Shown: positions 20,359 through 29,718 of the stretch, piece by piece
How the letters are laid out: every line of letters begins with the position of its first letter
How positions within the stretch are numbered: the stretch's first letter is position 1
Source: Candida dubliniensis CD36
Lineage: Eukaryota > Ascomycota > Pichiomycetes > Serinales > Debaryomycetaceae
DNA: 64,000 nucleotides
Direction of reading: 5' to 3'
Assembly: GCF_000026945.1 (NCBI RefSeq)
Contig: NC_012864.1
Location: 682,001 to 746,000, forward strand
Made by a program: the position numbers and the translations under genes
The notes under the pieces: model-generated
Databases searched by the model: none
What the model was told of the DNA's origin: nothing
What the model saw: only the letters and a program-made list of their open reading frames with translations

Positions 20359-23243
20359 CATCATTGGAAGATCTTTCTCAATTTTCTTTTGATGCTTCAT
20401 CTTTGAAAAATGTCATGGGTGAAGATGGTGGTCCTAAAGTTGAATTGGCTGCTCGAGGATTTGGTGAAATTTTTTGGCAATTGTTAACTTTGGGTAAAGA
20501 ATTGACTATGGAAAAAGTTGCCATTTTGAAAGATATTTTGAGTTTATTGGATAAACTTAAACAATTTAAAAAGGATGGTTATAAAGCTTTGGTTCCTGAA
20601 TGGGATGGTATTTATCAACCAGTTGCTCCTGCCCCAGGTCCAGGTCCAAGTCCAGGTCCAGGCCCAGGTTCTGCTCCCAAAGGTGATGTTGTTAATGTTG
20701 AAAATTGGAGTTTTAATCCTGATCAACAACAAGTGGAATCTCTTTCTAAGAATGATAATGATAATGAATCTGAAACTTTGGATAAACGTGATGCCGAAGA
20801 TGATGAAGAAGTTACTGCTGCTATTGATTTAGGCAAATGGAAATCTAAATTAGGCGGTATGAAAGGTGGTATGAATAAAGGTGGTGGTAAAAGTGGCATG
20901 GGTAAAGGTGGTGGTAAAAGTGGTGGCAAAGGTGGTGCCAAAAAAGGTGGTTTGAATAAAGGTGGAAAAGGCGGCAAAGGTGGTGGTAAAGTAAAACCAT
21001 CAAAGCCTAGTTTTGAAGAAGAATGCCTGGAAGAAGAAACTTATTCTTCATCATCTGAAGAAGAATGTGATGAATTTAATAATGGAAAATTCAAGGGTAA
21101 AAATACTGTTTATGGAAACAAAAAGAATCAATTAGATAAACGTGATGCCGAAGATGATGAAGAAGTTACTGCTGCCATCGATATTGGTAAATGGAAATCT
21201 AAATTAGGAGGCATGAAAGGTGGTATGAATAAAGGTGGTGGTACTGGTGGTATGAACAAAGGTGGTAAAGGTGGCAAAGGTGGAATGAATAAAGGTGGAA
21301 AAGGTGGAAAGACCACACAGCCAGTTGAAGAGGAATGCCTGGAAGAAGAATACTCCACTGAAGAAGAAGAATGTGATGAATTCAATAATGGTAAAGGAAA
21401 TACTGGTAAAGGAGGTAAAGGTGGAAAAGGTGGAAAAAGTGGGAAAAATAACAAGGGTTCCAGCTGGAAAGCAAAACGTGAAGAAGACGAAGTTACTGCT
21501 GCCATCGATATTGGTAAATGGAAATCTAAATTAGGAGGCATGAAAGGGGGAATGAATAAAGGCGGTGGTAAAGGTGGTATGAACAAAGGAGGTAAAGGTG
21601 GTATGAATAAAGGCGGAAAAGGTGGAAAGACCACACAGCCAGTCGAAGAGGAATGCCTGGAAGAAGAATACTCCACTGAAGAAGAAGAATGTGATGAATT
21701 CAATAATGGTAAAGGAGGTAAAGGTGGAAAAGGTGGAAAAAGTGGAAAAAGTGGAAAAAATAACAAGGGTTCCAGCTGGAAAGCAAAACGTGAAGAAGAC
21801 GAAGTTACTGCTGCTATCGATATTGGTAAATGGAAAGCCAAACTTGGTGGAATGAAAGGTGGAATGAATAAAGGCGGTGGAACTGGTGGTATGAAAGGTG
21901 GTAAAGGTGGCAAAGGTGGAATGAATAAAGGTGGAAAAGGTGGAAAGACCACACAGCCAGTTGAAGAGGAATGCCTGGAAGAAGAATATTCTACTGAAGA
22001 AGAAGAATGTGACGAGTTTAACAATGGTAAAGGAAACGCTGGTAAAGGTGGTAAAGGTGGTAATGGTGGTAAAGGTGTTAAAGGTGGAAAAGGTGGTAAT
22101 GGGAAGGGTTGGAAAGTCAAGCGTGGTGAAAATCATTCAGATGGAAATAAACACGACGGACATCATAAAGGCAATAAAGAAGATAATCATCATGATTCAG
22201 ATTGTGAATGTGGCTACTCTTCATCTGATGATGAACATGAAAAGCCAAAAGTAATTGATAGAAAGAAGCAAGATCATGAGAGAAAGAAACAAGAAGATCA
22301 TGAGAGAAAAAAGCAAGAAGATCATGAGAGAAAGAAACAAGAAGATCATGAGAGAAAAAAGCAAGAAGACCATGAGAGAAAGAAGCAAGAAGACCATGAG
22401 AGAAAGAAGCAAGAAGACCATGAGCATGAGAAACAAAAGGAACATGAGAGAAAGAAACAAGAAGACCATGAACATGAGAAACAAAAGGAACATGAAAGAA
22501 AGAAACAAGAAGACCATGAACATGAGAAACAAAAGGAACATGAAAGAAAGAAACAAGAAGACCATGAACGTGAAAAGGAAGATCATGAACATGAAAAACA
22601 GAAGGAACATGAAAAGGAAAAGGACCATGGAAAGGAAAAAGACCATGGAAAAGAAAAAGATCATGAAAAGGAAAACAACCATGAGAAAGAAAAACCTAAA
22701 GACCATGGTAAAAAGAAAGAACATGATGGTTTCAAGTATGAAGATTGTGATGAATTTTTTGGTGACCATAAGAAAGGTAAGCATGGAAATGATAAGCGTG
22801 AATCCAATAATGAAGATGAAGATGAAGTCACTGCATCAATTAAAATTGGTAAATTGAAAGGGTTTCTTGAAAAAGGTGAAAAAAATACTAAAGATAATCA
22901 AGAAACTAAAAAAACTAAAGAAATTGATTGCGAAGATGAAAAAGAAAATAAAGGGGGGTTAAAACCTGAATTAGGTAAAGGTGGACCCAAAGCTGGACCC
23001 AAAGCTGGACCCAAAGCTGGACCCAAAACTGGACCCAAAGGTAATAAAGGCAATAAAAGTGGTGCTGAAAAACCATATGAATCTGGGTCTGAATCGGAAT
23101 CTGAATCTGAATGTGAATGTTTTGAAGAAGAAGAAGGAAATTTTAAGAAAGGAAAAGATGGTGGTATCAAAGGTGGATATGCAAGAGGTTATGGTAAAGA
23201 TGGAAATGCGAGCAATCGCAAAAGCAAAGGTGGGAAGTTTTGA
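20115..23243 (+). CDS. Secreted repetitive precursor with multiple Lys-Arg (Kex2-type) sites; frame interrupted at its 3' end
   Basis: 1042 aa; family not recognised. The N-terminus (MKVYNLFLIANLANGLTINP) looks like a signal peptide. A helical segment follows at about residues 115-165. Six Lys-Arg dibasic sites have Arg at 225, 343, 455, 559, 670 and 895. After four of them comes nearly the same block: an acidic start, then VTAAIDIGKWKSKLGG and GMKGGMNKGG runs. Each is followed by a Gly/Lys stretch and an acidic Cys-containing module ending ECDEFNNGK. The sixth site leads to a divergent version, VTASIKIGKLKG. A KKQEDHER-type charged repeat occupies about 715-830. The pattern suggests a prepropeptide cut in the late Golgi into several peptides. 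The stop at 23241 falls where the next frame continues plausibly, including another Lys-Arg. Confidence 0.7.
20781..22121 (+). repeat. Four imperfect tandem units of about 310-355 bp inside the precursor gene
   Basis: Each unit begins at a Lys-Arg codon pair (about 20784, 21138, 21474, 21786) and repeats the DEV-TAAIDIGKWKSKLGG block, the Gly/Lys stretch and the EECLEEE...ECDEFNNGK block. Units 2-4 are near-identical at the DNA level, suggesting recent amplification or gene conversion. Confidence 0.85.
22255..22625 (+). repeat. Short charged tandem repeats (RKKQEDHE and EHEKQKEHE units)
   Basis: About 24-nt units (gagagaaagaagcaagaagaccat and variants), then 42-48-nt composite units. They encode Lys/Glu/His/Gln-rich sequence within the secreted precursor. 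Confidence 0.85.
23235..23243 (+). other. Frame break AAG-TTT-TGA, candidate +1 shift or T-run indel
   Basis: In frame 1 the ORF ends AAG TTT TGA. The run TTTT spans 23238-23241. Slippage of a Phe codon by one base onto the overlapping TTT, or loss of one T, continues directly into the open frame starting GAT at 23242. The downstream frame is clearly coding. Confidence 0.6.
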
Positions 23244-24660
23244 TGTAGTATCACAAGGAAGTAATAAACAACAAGACAAAATGATGATTGCAAAATTAAA
23301 TAAAGATTATGTTGCAAAAGAAAATGAAATTTTTGGAATGGATGATGAAATTAAAATGTTGGAAAAACGTGCAGGGAAATTGTGGAATTGGAAAAGTGAA
23401 TCTAAAGAGAAAGGATATTCTGGTTTTAAAGAAGAGGATTATATTGAGAATGATAAGGTTTCTAAAAAACAAGCGATAAAGGACAAGTTGATTGGTAAAT
23501 TTAAAAATCAGGGGGATAACGAGTTTGGTTTGTCTGCTGATGATGACCCCGATGATGAAAGGGATATGGTGGATGAATTGTTGCTAAGGGTGTTTAATCT
23601 GTTAAAGGGTTCAGGGTTCATTAACGATATTATTAGGATGTCTTTGACTGATCCACGAGTTCGACTGGGAATGATTGATATGACTATTAGATTATTGAAT
23701 GCCGAAGTGATTCCATGGGATGATATTTTTATTGCTTTGAAACGACATGGATTGGCTATTGATGTGATCAAGTTTACTTTTACTGATGCTCAAACAAGAG
23801 TTGGGTTGGCTGCATTTGTTGTTGAATTATTGCCTGCTTTAGTCAATTCTGGAGCTCTTAATCTAAGACAGATTCTTGAAACAGTTCCAAGACTTCAAGA
23901 GGAACTGATTAAAATGTACAATGGAAAACATAACTCCAGTGATCCTGTTGATAGTGGAAATACAAATCATGGGTTTGAAGATAGCGTTGGTAGTATAATT
24001 GATAGTGAAAATCAAGCCGAAGGTGGTATTAACAATCCTGTTATCCCAGAAAAGAATTCAACGTCAACTCTTGTGGACGTTCCAGCAAAATCTCCTAGTT
24101 CAGATGCTGCACCAAAAGTGATAATTCCAAGTGAAAAGAATAGTTCTGGTAATTATAATGGTGGGAATGAATCTAAATCACTGTTGAATGATAATAAAGA
24201 AAAGACAATAAGTCAACCTGAAGCTTTGGATGAGAACAAGAATGACCAGTTGATTGGTAAACAAAAGAATTGGGATGATAAGACTTTGGAAGAGAAAGTT
24301 GAGGAATATAAAAAACTAAAGGAGAAGTATGACGAAGCAAGAAGAAAATTAGTGACCAATGAGAATCTGGATTTGATACGAGATCATACTTATTTTAATA
24401 ATCCTGAAAAATTGAAGAACGTCAAACCATTATTTCCCAAGACTGGAGTGAAGTATTCTAACAATACTAGTAATAGCACCATTGGTGATCATGTTGCTCC
24501 TTATCCAAAAGTAAGAATATTCTATGATGGTACTTTTATACCTAATTATCCCGTAGATTTTAAACCTCCAATTGCCGGTGGTCCTCCAACCAATTTTGAT
24601 CCTAATTCCAATCCAATTAAACCCAATGCCACTGAACCTACTGTTGGTGTTGCAACATGA
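23242..24660 (+). CDS. Downstream +1-frame portion of the secreted precursor (or a separate ORF from ATG 23281)
   Basis: 473 codons in the next frame. If independent, the first ATG is 23281 (459 aa), but it would then lack a signal peptide. It begins with a Lys-rich segment carrying another EKR dibasic site (Arg codon 23368-23370), in keeping with the precursor upstream. A helical domain follows (codons about 23550-23920) with an internal duplication: GSGFINDIIRMSLTDPRVR and RHGLAIDVIKFTFTDAQTR, each continuing into a hydrophobic helix. From memory this resembles helical repeats in secreted Candida proteins such as opaque-phase Op4, unverified. The C-terminal part is Asn/Ser/Pro-rich with N-glycosylation sequons. 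No GPI signal is seen. Confidence 0.65.
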   Translation, partial: DVVSQGSNKQQDKMMIAKLNKDYVAKENEIFGMDDEIKMLEKRAGKLWNWKSESKEKGYSGFKEEDYIENDKVSKKQAIKDKLIGKFKNQGDNEFGLSADDDPDDERDMVDELLLRVFNLLKGSGFINDIIRMSLTDPRVRLGMIDMTIRLLNAEVIPWDDIFIALKRHGLAIDVIKFTFTDAQTRVGLAAFVVELLPALVNSGALNLRQILETVPRLQEELIKMYNGKHNSSDPVDSGNTNHGFEDSVGSIIDSENQAEGGINNPVIPEKNSTSTLVDVPAKSPSSDAAPKVIIPSEKNSSGNYNGGNESKSLLNDNKEKTISQPEALDENKNDQLIGKQKNWDDKTLEEKVEEYKKLKEKYDEARRKLVTNENLDLIRDHTYFNNPEKLKNVKPLFPKTGVKYSNNTSNSTIGDHVAPYPKVRIFYDGTFIPNYPVDFKPPIAGGPPTNFDPNSNPIKPNATEPTVGVAT

Positions 24661-25206
24661 AATTGAAAAGATGATATTGTTAATGTTGAAATTGTTTGCT
24701 GTATGTGGTAATTTGTTTGATTTTGAAATTTTTTTTTTTTTTTTAAACTAAAAAGTATATACTATTTGTTATTTGATCCAAAAATTATAAAATGATTAAA
24801 AAAAAAAAGGATACTATCGATATATAAGTTTATACCCAAAAAAGATATGGTTTTTTTTTAAATTTAATATATATATGTTTGATATGATTTTAAAGATTTG
24901 ATAAGTACTGGAATGTTAATTTGATTGCAAAAAAAAAAAAAAAAATAAAATAAAAAAACTAGAGAGCACTTTAATAGATGTATGAGAAAACATCAAGTCT
25001 TATTAATATACTTTGCCTAGAAGATATATGTAGTTGAAATATAAACCAAACATGTTATAGTACAACTATAAACAAACCGAAAAAACCGAAAAACCGAAAA
25101 ATTAAAAAAGGAACAACTTAATCTAATGAAATCAAATGAATTAATATAATCATGTTTCCATTATCTATAGTTATTTTTATTCTCTTCTGTAGAATTACAA
25201 ATTAAC
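24661..25206. other. Convergent intergenic region
   Basis: AT-rich 3' flank between the precursor and the GPI-protein gene, with poly-A and poly-T runs. Nothing coding. Confidence 0.7.
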
Positions 25207-26040
25207 TTACAAAGCTAATAAAGCAGCAGCAATAACAGCGACACTACCAGTAATGTATTGTTTAGCGGCAGCACCTTCAAAAGTTGGGACACTAGATGGA
25301 GAAGTAGAGTTAGAAACAGATGAAGCTGGTTGCTCTGGACCGGCTGGGGCAGATGGGCCTGGAGCTGGAGCAGATTCCGGTTGCTCTGGACCGGCTGGGG
25401 CAGATGGTGCTGGAGCTGGTGTTGATTCAGCTTCTTTTGAGGTTGGAGCAGCTGGTTGTTCTGGACCTGGTGCTGGACCAGATGGTGCTGGGCCGGCTGG
25501 TTGTTCAGGAGCAGAAGCAGATGGTGCTGGACCAGATGGTGCTGGGCCGGCTGGTTGTTCAGGAGCAGAAGCAGATGGTGCTGGAGCTGGAGAAGCTGGG
25601 GCAGCTGGTTGTTCTGGACCTGGTGCTGGAGCAGATGGTGCTGGACCAGCTGGTTGTTCAGGAGCTGGAGCTGATGGAGCTGGAGCAGCTGGGGTATCTG
25701 GAGTAGCTGGAGTAGCTGGTTGCTCTGGTTGTTCAGGAGCTGGAGCTGATGGAGCTGGGGCAGCTGGGGTGGCTGGAGTAGCTGGAGTAGCTGGTTGCTC
25801 TGGTTGTTCAGGAGCTGGAGCTGATGGTGCTGGTGCTGGTGCGGATTCTGGTTGCTCTGGAGCTGGTGGAGCTGGAGCTGACCCAGATGGAGCTGGAGAA
25901 GCAGCTGGACAGTTTGTTGCTTCTGTACCACATGAAGTAATGGTAACCACAGTTGAAGATTCAACTGTTTGAGTAAGAAGAGCAGCAGCGTTGGTTGAAA
26001 CGATAACAGCAGCTAATGAAACAAGGGTTGAGAATTGCAT
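25207..26040 (-). CDS. GPI-type cell-wall protein with Pro/Ala/Glu/Gln repeats
   Basis: 277 aa. It has a signal peptide (MQFSTLVSLAAVIVSTNAA) and a Cys-containing segment STVVTITSCGTEATNCPA that resembles the TVVTITSC element of Flo/Ywp1/Pga-type wall proteins. About 180 residues of imperfect repeats follow, built from SAPAPEQPAGPAPS and EQPATPATPA units. A Ser/Thr-rich stretch leads to a hydrophobic C-terminus (ITGSVAVIAAALLAL) typical of a GPI-attachment signal. The product should be attached at the surface or covalently in the wall. The repeats make this segment strongly GC-rich against its surroundings, with long antisense shadow ORFs. The gene within the family is not identified. Confidence 0.85.
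   Translation of the reverse strand: MQFSTLVSLAAVIVSTNAAALLTQTVESSTVVTITSCGTEATNCPAASPAPSGSAPAPPAPEQPESAPAPAPSAPAPEQPEQPATPATPATPAAPAPSAPAPEQPEQPATPATPDTPAAPAPSAPAPEQPAGPAPSAPAPGPEQPAAPASPAPAPSASAPEQPAGPAPSGPAPSASAPEQPAGPAPSGPAPGPEQPAAPTSKEAESTPAPAPSAPAGPEQPESAPAPGPSAPAGPEQPASSVSNSTSPSSVPTFEGAAAKQYITGSVAVIAAALLAL
25320..25890 (-). repeat. GC-rich Pro/Ala-coding tandem repeats
   Basis: Imperfect units of about 9-60 bp (for example ggctggttgttcaggagc and gctggagtagctggagta) recur across the segment. They encode the (S)APAPEQPxxPA modules and are likely length-variable between alleles. Confidence 0.85.
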
Positions 26041-27989
26041 TGTAATAAAAATAATTCTAGTTAAAACGAAAGACGGGTAGTTGGTATTTGTAACTTTAAA
26101 AGTGATGGTATGGTAGTAAAACTTTTAATGTTAGTAAGAACAAAAGCAAACTAGGATATGAAAATGAGGAAGTTTGGGTTTAATTTATAGTTGATTCCGG
26201 TGCAACCTATTCGACAACAGCAACAGCAATCATTTCATCAAAATAATTCATTCTGGAATTGTTCAATTGCATAATTAATTAATTAATTGGTAAATCTGTC
26301 TCTGTGTTTTTGTTGAAGTTGCAGTTCAAATCTCACAAAAAAAAACATGAAAAAGAAATTCAGTGACAGTGGCAGCAACTGGTATAATGACGTGAAAAGA
26401 CGATAATAATACATTACGTTTTTCAATTTTTGATTTGTTTATTTACTTATTACTATTCTCTTATTTTTTGTGCAACTGGAGGGTTTTTTTTTTTGCAATA
26501 GTTTAAAATGTTTGTGGAGCCGACAATCGCCACAAATTATTAATTAGTAAATCAACTAATAAAGAAGTTCAACAATCGTGTCACCTTAGAATGCAAAATT
26601 TAAATCAGCCCTAATTTGAGGAACTGTACATACATAGATGCATACGTTTCTTTTGTGTCAATTACACGCACAAATTTCTTTAATTATGCTCTATTATTAT
26701 TGGTGGATGGGATGGGATCGTGTATATTAGACAAAGTTGAAATGAATTAGCTGTTCTAGAACTGTTCTGTTGTTGTTGTTGTTGTTGTTGTCACCATGAA
26801 TCTTCAGTAAATATGTATCGAAACAACATTATTATTACTGTTACATTCAGATAATTGAGTCTTCTCAAACAAAAAATGAACTGCATTTGCATGCTGATGC
26901 CGATGATGATGGTGATTAGGTTGGAGGTGGCTTTGATAATCAAAGTAAGATCAAGCCTTCTTCTTACGTGTGGGGAGGAGAGAAGCATTGGACTAGTCTC
27001 GCTTCATTTTATTGACAAATGGTGGCTTCAATTCTTCAAAGTTATAATTCGTGAAACATGTAAACACTCATACTGTTTTGAGTTACATCAGTTTTGGGTA
27101 TCATTCTCTGTTTTCAATAAGGGGTGGAATGTACGCCTTTCCTTTCTTTTCTTTATGTCGAAATGTATATTGGTAAACACTTTCTTTCCTTTTTTTTTTT
27201 TTTTTTTTTTTTTTGACGGTAAAATGTTTCAGTTCTAGTTCGTTTGCTATTTTAACGCGTCACCACTTAAATTGAAGTTTAACTAGGGCTGCAGCAGCTA
27301 GCTAGGCCCCCCCCTTTATTTTTTTTCTCCTGAGAGAGAAATTCTTTTGCCACCATCACCACCGCCAGCAACAACACACAAACGCCAGAAGTTTGTAGAA
27401 ATAAACCATCTACATCTGAAATAAAATAATAGAAAATCATGAATTGACTAAAAAATGGGCAGTGATTTTGATTAACAAGCCACTACTGTAAGTATATTAT
27501 TCCGTTTGATTTAGTTGAAACCACCTCGTCCAACATTAGAGAGATTCCTAAAGAATTTTTCAGGAACCGAAAACAAAACTAAAAGATTGGAGAATAATAG
27601 AATTTTTTTAAAAAAAAATACCAAACAAAGATCGACACAATATTAGAGACACGTGATGTTCATTGTTTATGTTTTTACTATAATTTAACCGTGTTTCTAA
27701 TTTCAAGTTATTGTTGGTGGTGGTAGTGTTAAACGGAATCACTTAGAGCCGACTACAAACGTTTGAAAGACGTCACGTGTACCGTAATGCCAGAGGTATT
27801 TTCATCGCCACAGCACCGCCACTGTTCCTGCTGCTGCTGCCACAATAATCGAGTTTACTCTCAGCTCTGGACTATTTGGGTAGTTTACAATAGGTAGTCT
27901 TTGTATTACTGATACTTCTTTCTCTAACACAAATTGTCAGCCAGACCAAAAACGAATTGGGGATACCAGTCCACTAAAATATTAGGCGG
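26041..27989. other. 1.9-kb intergenic region upstream of the GPI gene
   Basis: No supported gene; the longest ORF (ATG at 26876) has random-looking composition and a poly-Phe run from a T tract. Two CACGTG hexamers lie at about 27652 and 27775. The right end borders the LTR-like repeat. Confidence 0.6.
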
Positions 27990-28180
27990 TGTTATAAATT
28001 AAGATCGGCGATATTTCATATACCGGCACCTGTCAAATTTCAGGTCACAGAGAGTTCGAGACGAGTCCTCTACCTATTTCAACTTCAACATTTGTATATT
28101 TTTTATACTACTTTTATTCTTAACAATCAACACTTTTACATTTTATTATTTATTTGTCACTACCGATAATATGCTACGAA
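27990..28180 (+). repeat. Left LTR-like repeat, 191 bp
   Basis: Starts TGTTATAAATTA and ends at atgctacgaa. It matches the reverse complement of 29361-29534 closely across most of its length. A 15-bp insertion (about 28018-28032) and scattered substitutions distinguish it. Confidence 0.85.
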
Positions 28181-29280
28181 CTTAATTCCTTACCGGAATC
28201 GCTTTACCTATGAAAGATCAATCTTATTGTCTAAATTGGAAGAGTACTTCTCGAGTGGCATGACCTTTCATCAATTGGATTATTTAAACCCTCCAGATAG
28301 GTTTTATAAAAGGGTAAACCAGATTTTTCACAAGACCAAATTTCCTGATGACTTGGGAATAAATGCGTTTCAAATCAACCAACTTAGAGAAAACCAACAA
28401 CCTTCTTACGGGAACAACAAGTACCGCTCCGGCTATAAGTCACATTCTTATGTTAACAACTATCGCAATAACAATAAGTCCTATGCCTATCAAGACAACT
28501 ACTACAAGAAACCAAATAAGTCCAGAAAGTTTGAAGCCAATTATAAAAAGGCAAGAGATCAGGGAAAGTAACTCTACGAATTATCAATCCCCGACAACGA
28601 CCACGACGATGTCAATTTTACCGATCTCGATGCTTCTGAAACCATATCTGAGGCTCCATACGAATCAGACAATGACTCAATCCCTGAATCCTTTCAATCA
28701 GACCATTCAGCGAGGCAACCCAACGATTAGAAATGTTGCTGCTATTGATATTAGTCAAGGTTTACCACATGTCCTTCTTGACTCTAGAGCTGACGCAAAT
28801 TTTATTCCCCCTCAACTAAGTACCCAGGGTAAAGTTACACCACTTGACAAACCAATCATAGCTACTACTGCCACCAACAAACGGCACGCCATTACCCATA
28901 GGGTCGAATTTACCATTACCCAACCCTTTCACCTCAAGTTTTCCGCCTATGTTCTTCCCGGTGTCAAACGTATTATTTTAGACAAACCTACCTTGCGGCA
29001 CCTCCAATACCAAATAATACCCCATGCAGAGTTCATCACACTTGCTGGTAAAAGATACAACTGTTCCCTTAAACGATTCGCTAACAGTATCTCCATTTCT
29101 GTATCTAGTATCTCAACCCTCAACCATGAGAGTTTACTCACTGCCATAAAAACCAAATACCCGTCCCTCACGGACACCACGCCACGAAAACCAAAGAACA
29201 GGGCCTTACAAATACGACATCACAATAACCACCACTACACCAGTGATTTCAAAACCATATTTCACCAATGTCCAAGATAA
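28170..29280 (+). pseudogene. Broken gag-protease ORF of a retroelement
   Basis: The first open segment runs from just inside the left repeat to a TAA at 28569-28571 and is rich in Tyr, Asn and Lys, typical of a gag C-terminus. No ATG opens it, so the gag N-terminus appears lost. The same frame continues past the stop as an acidic segment (PDNDHDDVNFTDLD, then YESDNDSIPESFQ) to a TAG at about 28728. The protease-like region is in the next frame: AAIDISQGLPHVLLDS, then RADANFI, then AYVLPGVKRIILDKPTL. The expected Asp-Ser-Gly of a retroviral aspartic protease reads Asp-Ser-Arg. The frame stops at 29280 before any reverse transcriptase. One stop, one frame break and one active-site change indicate decay. 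Confidence 0.72.
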
Positions 29281-29360
29281 GAAAATTAATTTTCTGTGGT
29301 ATTTCCTCGGCTTTTGTATTTAGTATTTATAAGCGATAATAATCACTAACTTTCTATACA

Positions 29361-29534
29361 TTCGTAGCATATTATCAGTAGTGACAAATAAACAATAAAA
29401 TGTAAAAGCGTTGATTGTTAAGAATAAAAGTAGTATAAAAAATATACAAATGTTGAAGTTGAAATAGGTAGAGGACTCGTCGAACTCTCTGTGACCTGAA
29501 ATTTGACAAATATCGTGGATCCTAATTTATAACA
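29361..29534 (-). repeat. Right LTR-like repeat, 174 bp, inverted
   Basis: Reverse complement begins TGTTATAAATTAGGATCC and ends atgctacgaa, matching the left copy. The sequence on the inner side of the shared boundary differs completely between the copies. No target-site duplication is visible at the outer edges. Confidence 0.85.
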
Positions 29535-29718
29535 ATGGTTAATTTTAATCAATTATGCTAAAAAAAAAAAACTAGCAAAGACGAACCAATACTTCTAAAT
29601 ACTTTTCATAACGTCATAAATAAAACTAATCAAATAAAATAAATATTAATAACTGTTTATATATATATATATAAGGGAACTTTTTAATAGATGTCAAATC
29701 TAAGTAACCTAGTTTTAT

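Larger units (their letters stand above)
27990..29534 (+). mobile_element. Decayed LTR-retroelement fragment (gag-protease) between inverted LTR-like repeats
   Basis: The 1.5-kb unit comprises a left repeat (27990-28180), a broken gag/protease frame (28170-29280) and a right repeat (29361-29534) that is an inverted copy of the left. No reverse transcriptase, RNase H or integrase sequence is present between the repeats. Inverted rather than direct orientation of the ends shows this is not a simple intact element. It could be nested insertions, recombination between two elements, or a non-autonomous derivative. The protease suggests a Ty3/gypsy-like origin, which is only a guess. Confidence 0.75.

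Noticed and set aside
21128..22784. Long antisense ORFs (up to 330 codons) opposite the precursor gene
   Set aside because: They are Pro/Phe- or Leu/Met-rich mirror images of the repeats, with no domain or start context.
22255..22857. 200-codon + strand ORF rich in Met/Arg/Lys
   Set aside because: It is an out-of-frame reading of the KKQEDHER repeats.
25253..25972. 239-codon Gly/Ala-rich + strand ORF
   Set aside because: It is the antisense shadow of the Pro/Ala repeats of the GPI-type gene, with no ATG-based start.
26876..27238. 120-codon + strand ORF
   Set aside because: Composition is random, it includes a poly-Phe run from a T tract, and it has no domain.
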